Assembly (NCBI GenBank): GCA_030691985.1
Contig: JAUYDB010000019.1
Coordinates: 1-9,599, forward strand
DNA length: 9,599 nucleotides
Reading direction: 5' to 3'
Source: Candidatus Omnitrophota bacterium
Lineage (GTDB): Bacteria; Omnitrophota; Gorgyraeia; 2-01-FULL-45-10
The notes under the pieces are model-generated. The model had not been told where the DNA came from and did not search any database. It was given only the letters and a program-made list of their open reading frames with translations. Position numbers and translations under genes: made by a program. Shown piece by piece: positions 6,214 through 9,599 of the stretch (positions are counted from its first letter, which is position 1; each line of letters starts with the position of its first letter).

Positions 6214-6764
6214 AGGATTTTATGGAATATCGTAATGACCGTATCCCCGTATCTTCTCACTTTCTCTATTTTTATGGTTTTAAGGTCTAATGGCAGGTCG
6301 TCTTTCCTGTGATGCTCTACCACAACCAGGCCAATTCGTGATAATATATCATAAGAATCTATTAGTATCAAGCATTTTTTGGTCGTCCCTTTATAATAAG
6401 GCGGGTCCATGAATACGAGATCAAAATTCTTCCCTTCCTTTTTGATATTTGGAAGCGCTCTTAAGGCATCGGCTCTCAATATATCATATTGACAGTTATC
6501 CATAGCTAAGGATTTGAGATTCGCTTTAATCGCCTCTATGCATTTGGAATTATTATCAATAAAAGTCGCATGAGTTGCGCCTCTCGAAATTGCCTCGATA
6601 CCTAAGGCGCCGCTTCCGGCAAATAATTCGAGAACCATCTTCCCGCTCACATCCTGCAGGATATTGAATATAGACTCACGCACCTTGTCCTGTGTCGGCC
6701 TTATAACTGCGCCTTTCGGCATAGCAATTAGCCTCGAGCGGTATTCGCCTCCTATCACGCGCAT
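6210..6764 (-). CDS. rsmD: 16S rRNA (guanine-966-N2)-methyltransferase RsmD
   Basis: RsmD methylates G966 (E. coli numbering) of 16S rRNA using S-adenosylmethionine during small-subunit assembly. With the start at ATG 6764 the protein is 184 residues and begins MRVIGGEYRSRLI, the standard family N-terminus. RPTQDKVRESIFNIL (22-36) follows, then the SAM motif I LELFAGSGALGIEAISRG (45-62), the catalytic DPPY (120-123) and RRYGDTVITIF near the end. AGGAG lies 6 nt before ATG 6764. An open frame continues upstream to GTG 6839, but those 25 codons enter repeat element C and lack family similarity, so I reject the longer start. The stop overlaps the coaD start. Confidence 0.96.
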   Translation of the reverse strand: MRVIGGEYRSRLIAMPKGAVIRPTQDKVRESIFNILQDVSGKMVLELFAGSGALGIEAISRGATHATFIDNNSKCIEAIKANLKSLAMDNCQYDILRADALRALPNIKKEGKNFDLVFMDPPYYKGTTKKCLILIDSYDILSRIGLVVVEHHRKDDLPLDLKTIKIEKVRRYGDTVITIFHKIL

Positions 6765-6825
6765 TGTCATCTCCTGCACCATATTAATAAAAACCGTCTC
6801 ATCTTCAATTGACATCTCCTCGTTT

Positions 6826-6910
6826 CGTTTACCGTTCACCCGCTCGGCCTTCAGCCTCGCTGCTTACCGCTTACCGTAGACGGTAAACGGTACACGGTTA
6901 ACGGTAAACG
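6826..6910. repeat. Heptamer-periodic palindromic element C, recG-rsmD gap
   Basis: The outer arms CGTTTACCGTT (6826-6836) and AACGGTAAACG (6900-6910) form a perfect 11-bp inverted repeat. Read on the minus strand, the right half is units of the form CGTNNAC (CGTTTAC, CGTTAAC, CGTGTAC, CGTTTAC, then CGTCTA). The complementary unit CGGTAAG follows twice, then a less regular stretch, then GTGAACG and GTAAACG. It nearly touches the recG stop (6918-6916). Its inner 7-nt design matches elements A and B with a different heptamer. Confidence 0.85.
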
Positions 6911-6915
6911 TAAAG

Positions 6916-9033
6916 TCACTTCTTATTTTGGAATCTGGACGCGAGCCCTTCCTTGAGCAGCTCATGGTGCTCTTCCTCTAAATCAGGATCCCTGGCGACC
7001 AGGCCGAATGCCTCTTTTCTGGCTAGCTCCATTATCCCGAAATCTTTCAATATATTTCCAAACCTTATCTCCGGGAGGCCGTGCTGCCTTGTGCCGAAAA
7101 ACTCTCCTGGGCCGCGCAGGGCGAGGTCCGCCTCCGCTATCTGAAAACCATCGACGGTCCCCTCTATCGTCTTCAGCCTCTCTTCCGCTTCATCGGTCCC
7201 GGGATTCGAGAGCAGTATGCAATAAGATTCGTAATCTCCGCGCCCGATCCTGCCCCTCAGCTGATGCAGCTGCGCCAAGCCGAAGCGCTCCGCGTTTTCG
7301 ATCAACATGACAGAGGCATTCGTAATATCGATGCCCACCTCAATGACTATCGTAGAGACCAGAATCTTCGTCTTCCCCTTTTTGAAATCCCTCATCACCA
7401 TCTCTTTCTCTTTCGAGGCCATCCTGCCATGCAGAAGCCCAACCTCGAATTCAGGGAAAACCTCGTTTCTCAATTTCTTAACCATCTCATTCACATTTTG
7501 CGTTTTGGACTTCGCGTCCCGATTGAAGTCGAAGGATAAGCTTTGGACTTTGGGCTTTGAGCTTTGAGCTAAACTGTCTATCAACGGACATATTACATAC
7601 GCCTGCCTGCCCTTGGCCAGCTCCTCTTTTATAAAATCGTAAACCTTGCCGCGTTTGGCTTCCTCAACCCAGTAAGTCACGATGGGCTTCCTCCCTTTCG
7701 GCAGTTCCCTTATTATCGAGATATCGAGATCGCCGTATATTGTCAGCGCAAGCGTCCTCGGGATCGGGGTTGCGGTCATCACGAGCACGTGGGGGTTCCG
7801 GCCTTTCTCTTTGAGAAGGGAGCGCTGTATGACCCCGAATTTATGCTGCTCATCTATCACGGCAAGCCCTAACCTTTTGAACTCGGCCGCCCCTTGAATA
7901 ACGGCATGCGTCCCGACGACAATATTGACCTTTCCCTCTTTGATATCCGAATAGATCGCCTTCTTTGTCGTCTGGTCGATGCCGCCTATAAGAAGCGCGA
8001 CATTTATGCCGAGAGGCATGAGGAGTTCGCTTAAATTCAGGAAATGCTGCCTCGCGAGGATCTCTGTCGGCGCCATCAAGACACCCTGGAAACCGTTCTG
8101 GACCGTGATCGTCAGGGCATACGCCGCCACCACAGTCTTTCCGCTGCCAACGTCGCCTTCCAGGAGCCGATTCATCGGTTTAGATGATGACATGTCGCGT
8201 TCAATATCAGCGGCTGCCCTCATCTGTCCTTCCGTCAATTCAAACGGCAGCCGTTTTTTAAATGCCGCCGCCGGGCCGCCCGCGACCTCATGGCTAATAC
8301 CTGTAACTTCGAGGCGCGACTCTTTCCTCTTCATCGCCAGGGCAAGCTGCAGCATCAAAAATTCCTCGAAGACTATCCTGCGATAGGCCTTTTCGAGGTT
8401 CTCGAAGTTTGTCGGGAAATGGATATTCCGTATCGCGAATCTTATATCCACCAGCTTCTGGCGCGCCAGGATGTATGTGGGCAGCCTTTCCGTAAGGAAT
8501 TTGCAGTATTTATTTACGGCGATAAAAGCCAAGCCCCTCAGATATCTCTGCGTAAGCTGGCTCGCCGCCCGATATACCGGAACTATCCTTCCCATATGGA
8601 CGGAATCGGCCTCGTCGCCCTTCAGGATCTCATATTCCGGCTGGACTATCTGCAGTTTGTCGTAGCGTTCGACCTTGCCGTAAAGAACGACCTTCTGGCC
8701 CTTTGAAAAAAAGTCTTTGAGGTATGGCTGGTTAAACCATGTGGCGTGGATAAATCCGGTCTGGTCTGTAAGGACAATCTGAAATATGCGCGCGCCGGTT
8801 TTTGTAATATGGTTTCCCATGGTGATGATATCGCCTTTTATAGTCTGAGAGGCGCCTGCCTTCAGGTCTTTTATGGCAATGAAGTTCGAGCGGTCTTCGT
8901 ACCGCGCGGGCAGATAATAAAGGATATCTTCGGCCTTTCCTATGCCGAGTTTCATGAGTTGTTCGAGCTTCTTCGGCCCCACGCCTTTGAAATACCGGAT
9001 CGACGTATTCAATATATCATTTTTTTCTTGCAT
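6916..9033 (-). CDS. recG: ATP-dependent DNA helicase RecG with an in-frame repeat insertion
   Basis: RecG remodels stalled replication forks and Holliday junctions. With the start at ATG 9033 the protein has 705 residues. The N-terminal wedge/OB region includes KGVGPKKLEQL and the strand-rich stretch around FQIVLTDQTGFIHATWFNQPYL. It is followed by a superfamily 2 helicase core with Walker A GDVGSGKT (293-300), DEQH (394-397), TATPIPRTLALT (from 420), HGRM, and QLHQLRGRIGRG (588-599). The C-terminal RecG wedge-contact segment ends near residue 705. ATG 9033 has AGGA five bases upstream. An open frame extends to 9240 but would be antisense to rpmB and lacks similarity. Residues about 488-513, between CPLI and HGRM, are encoded by heptamer element D and look non-native. 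Confidence 0.96.
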   Translation of the reverse strand: MQEKNDILNTSIRYFKGVGPKKLEQLMKLGIGKAEDILYYLPARYEDRSNFIAIKDLKAGASQTIKGDIITMGNHITKTGARIFQIVLTDQTGFIHATWFNQPYLKDFFSKGQKVVLYGKVERYDKLQIVQPEYEILKGDEADSVHMGRIVPVYRAASQLTQRYLRGLAFIAVNKYCKFLTERLPTYILARQKLVDIRFAIRNIHFPTNFENLEKAYRRIVFEEFLMLQLALAMKRKESRLEVTGISHEVAGGPAAAFKKRLPFELTEGQMRAAADIERDMSSSKPMNRLLEGDVGSGKTVVAAYALTITVQNGFQGVLMAPTEILARQHFLNLSELLMPLGINVALLIGGIDQTTKKAIYSDIKEGKVNIVVGTHAVIQGAAEFKRLGLAVIDEQHKFGVIQRSLLKEKGRNPHVLVMTATPIPRTLALTIYGDLDISIIRELPKGRKPIVTYWVEEAKRGKVYDFIKEELAKGRQAYVICPLIDSLAQSSKPKVQSLSFDFNRDAKSKTQNVNEMVKKLRNEVFPEFEVGLLHGRMASKEKEMVMRDFKKGKTKILVSTIVIEVGIDITNASVMLIENAERFGLAQLHQLRGRIGRGDYESYCILLSNPGTDEAEERLKTIEGTVDGFQIAEADLALRGPGEFFGTRQHGLPEIRFGNILKDFGIMELARKEAFGLVARDPDLEEEHHELLKEGLASRFQNKK
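7495..7573. repeat. Heptamer-periodic element D inside recG
   Basis: On the plus strand GCTTTGG, ACTTTGG, GCTTTGA and GCTTTGA follow each other with exact 7-nt spacing at 7540-7567, then GCTAAA. The other end (7495-7513) carries related ATTTTG, CGTTTTG and GACTTCG units. A 6-bp inverted pair, GACTTC (7508-7513) and GAAGTC (7525-7530), lies between. Unlike A-C, the two ends are mainly in the same orientation, so outer arms are not clearly palindromic. The block is read through in recG as about 26 residues rich in Ser, Lys, Gln and Asp. Its boundaries are estimated. Confidence 0.7.
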
Positions 9034-9056
9034 CTGTTTCCTGCCTATGCTAATAT
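9028..9056 (+). promoter_or_regulatory. Candidate sigma-70-type promoter for rpmB
   Basis: TTGCAT (9028-9033) and TAATAT (9051-9056) are separated by exactly 17 bp, with 4 of 6 matches to each consensus box. Transcription would begin near 9063, leaving a leader of about 45 nt before rpmB, which has AAGGTG in front of its ATG. The -35 box overlaps the recG start codon. Two-box matches of this quality also occur by chance, so the evidence is positional. Confidence 0.35.
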
Positions 9057-9080
9057 GTCGCTCGTTCACAATGCTCTCAA
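9052..9080 (-). promoter_or_regulatory. Candidate sigma-70-type promoter for recG
   Basis: Read on the minus strand, TTGAGA (9080-9075, 5 of 6 matches) and CATATT (9057-9052, 4 of 6) have a 17-bp spacer. The predicted start would leave a very short leader, about 12-13 nt, before recG ATG 9033, just including AGGA. Its -10 box lies almost exactly on top of the rpmB -10 box on the other strand. Confidence 0.35.
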
Positions 9081-9107
9081 GGTACTCACTAAACATAAGG
9101 TGAAAAA

Positions 9108-9338
9108 ATGTCCAAGCAATGCGAGATATGCGGAAAAAAACCTGTCGCCGGCAGAACCATTGTGCGCCGCGGGCTCGCCAAGAAAAAGGGCGGCGTCGGC
9201 CAGAAGATAACCGGTATAAATCCGCGCAGATTCCTGCCAAACCTGAAGACCGTCCGGGCGCTCGTTAACGGCTCCTCAAAAAGGATCCGCGTATGCGTCA
9301 AGTGCCTCAAGGCGGGCAAGGTTGTAAAAGTAGTATAA
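9108..9338 (+). CDS. rpmB: 50S ribosomal protein bL28, zinc-binding form
   Basis: bL28 is a small protein of the large ribosomal subunit. The 76-residue basic product begins MSKQCEICGKKPVAG, the standard L28 start. It has an NPRRFLPNLKTVR core (38-50), and two CxxC pairs at Cys5/Cys8 (CEIC) and Cys63/Cys66 (CVKC), marking the zinc-binding C+ form. AAGGTG lies five bases before ATG 9108. It is divergent from recG across 74 bp. In Bacillus rpmB lies a few genes from recG, so the association is familiar although the orientation here is divergent. No clear intrinsic terminator follows. Confidence 0.97.
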   Translation: MSKQCEICGKKPVAGRTIVRRGLAKKKGGVGQKITGINPRRFLPNLKTVRALVNGSSKRIRVCVKCLKAGKVVKVV

Positions 9339-9404
9339 TTTTAACACACCAAGCTTATTTTTTCAACATGGCTTAACGAGGGGCTTATTTAAAAAGGGAA
9401 TACC

Positions 9405-9599
9405 ATGCACGTAGGGGAAGTAATTCATAACTTGCGAAAAGATAAAAAGTTGACGCTTGCGGAATTATCCACGAAGTCCGGCGTGGCGCTCGCCACCCTG
9501 AGCCGCATCGAGAACGGCAGGATGACCGGGACCCTCAAATCGCACATTGAGATCTGCAAGGCTCTCGAGATAACGCTTCCCGATCTTTACATAGACCTT
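9405..9599 (+). CDS. XRE-family helix-turn-helix regulator, N-terminal part
   Basis: ATG 9405, preceded by AAGGGA five bases upstream, opens a frame that stays open for 65 codons to the window edge. The protein begins MHVGEVIHNLRKDKKLTLAE and continues with LSTKSGVALATLSRIENGR, a textbook Cro/C1-type HTH. The first helix holds LRKDKKLTLAELS, the recognition helix is around ALATLSRIENG, and CKALEITLPDLY closes the domain. A DNA-binding role is therefore well supported. What follows is unseen; members of this family often carry a C-terminal cupin sensor domain or none, so ligand and targets cannot be named. It lies 66 bp after rpmB in the same direction and could be co-transcribed with it. Confidence 0.88.
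   Translation, partial: MHVGEVIHNLRKDKKLTLAELSTKSGVALATLSRIENGRMTGTLKSHIEICKALEITLPDLYIDL

Noticed and set aside
6765..6839. Longer rsmD start at GTG 6839 or ATG 6815
   Set aside because: The added residues precede the conserved MRVIGGEY start and partly derive from repeat element C. AGGAG sits 6 nt before ATG 6764.
316..8706. Many plus-strand open frames of 64-166 codons opposite the minus-strand genes
   Set aside because: They are shadows of well-identified genes (fabD, fabH, plsX, pta, ackA, coaD, recG), with no recognisable domains or ribosome binding sites.
9034..9240. Longer recG start extending to 9240
   Set aside because: The extra 69 residues are mostly antisense to rpmB and lack RecG similarity. 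ATG 9033 has AGGA at good spacing and gives a normal N-terminus.
9339..9404. Possible intrinsic terminator after rpmB
   Set aside because: There are T-runs and a weak AAGC/GCTT pair, but no stable GC-rich stem followed directly by a T-run.

Overview
The window looks like a chromosomal housekeeping segment of a Gram-negative-type or candidate-phylum bacterium of roughly balanced GC. The order recG-rsmD-coaD-pta-ackA-rpmF-plsX-fabH-fabD resembles a cluster common in Clostridia and several deep-branching phyla. Three features make me lean towards the PVC/Omnitrophota side: the FabD nucleophile motif GLSLGEYTAL instead of GHSLGE, the absence of yceD (DUF177) before rpmF, and an unusual class of heptamer-periodic repeats. 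The phylum call is an inference from remembered gene order and motifs and was not tested.

Layout. Nine complete genes lie head to tail on the minus strand, from recG (start 9033) down to fabD (stop 297). Near the left edge, a tenth minus-strand gene begins at about 23 and runs out of the window after seven codons. To the right, rpmB (9108-9338) diverges from recG across a 74-bp gap, followed by the first 65 codons of an XRE-type regulator that runs off the right edge. Junctions are tight: rsmD/coaD overlap by ATGA, coaD/pta abut, pta/ackA are 4 bp apart, and fabH/fabD overlap by 7 bp.

How the genes fit together. CoaD makes dephospho-CoA in CoA synthesis. Pta and AckA interconvert acetyl-CoA, acetyl phosphate and acetate with ATP. 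PlsX makes acyl phosphate for phospholipid synthesis, FabH starts fatty acids from acetyl-CoA, and FabD loads malonyl onto ACP. The minus-strand run therefore links CoA supply, acetyl-CoA/acetate conversion and membrane-lipid initiation. RsmD, L32 and L28 add ribosome biogenesis, and RecG adds fork and recombination repair.

The unusual content is non-coding or semi-coding. (1) Four short elements built from 7-nt periodic units sit at 2211-2269, 3511-3589, 6826-6910 and 7495-7573. The first three are bounded by perfect 10-13 bp inverted arms. Each locus uses a different heptamer. One supplies the stop codon and C-terminal tail of AckA, and one lies in frame inside RecG. (2) The interval 24-296 holds a long, multi-stem inverted repeat (55-280) directly upstream of the Shine-Dalgarno of the gene entering at the left edge. 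It may be a structured leader RNA or a small mobile element. I recognise no known riboswitch, CRISPR array, tRNA or rRNA.
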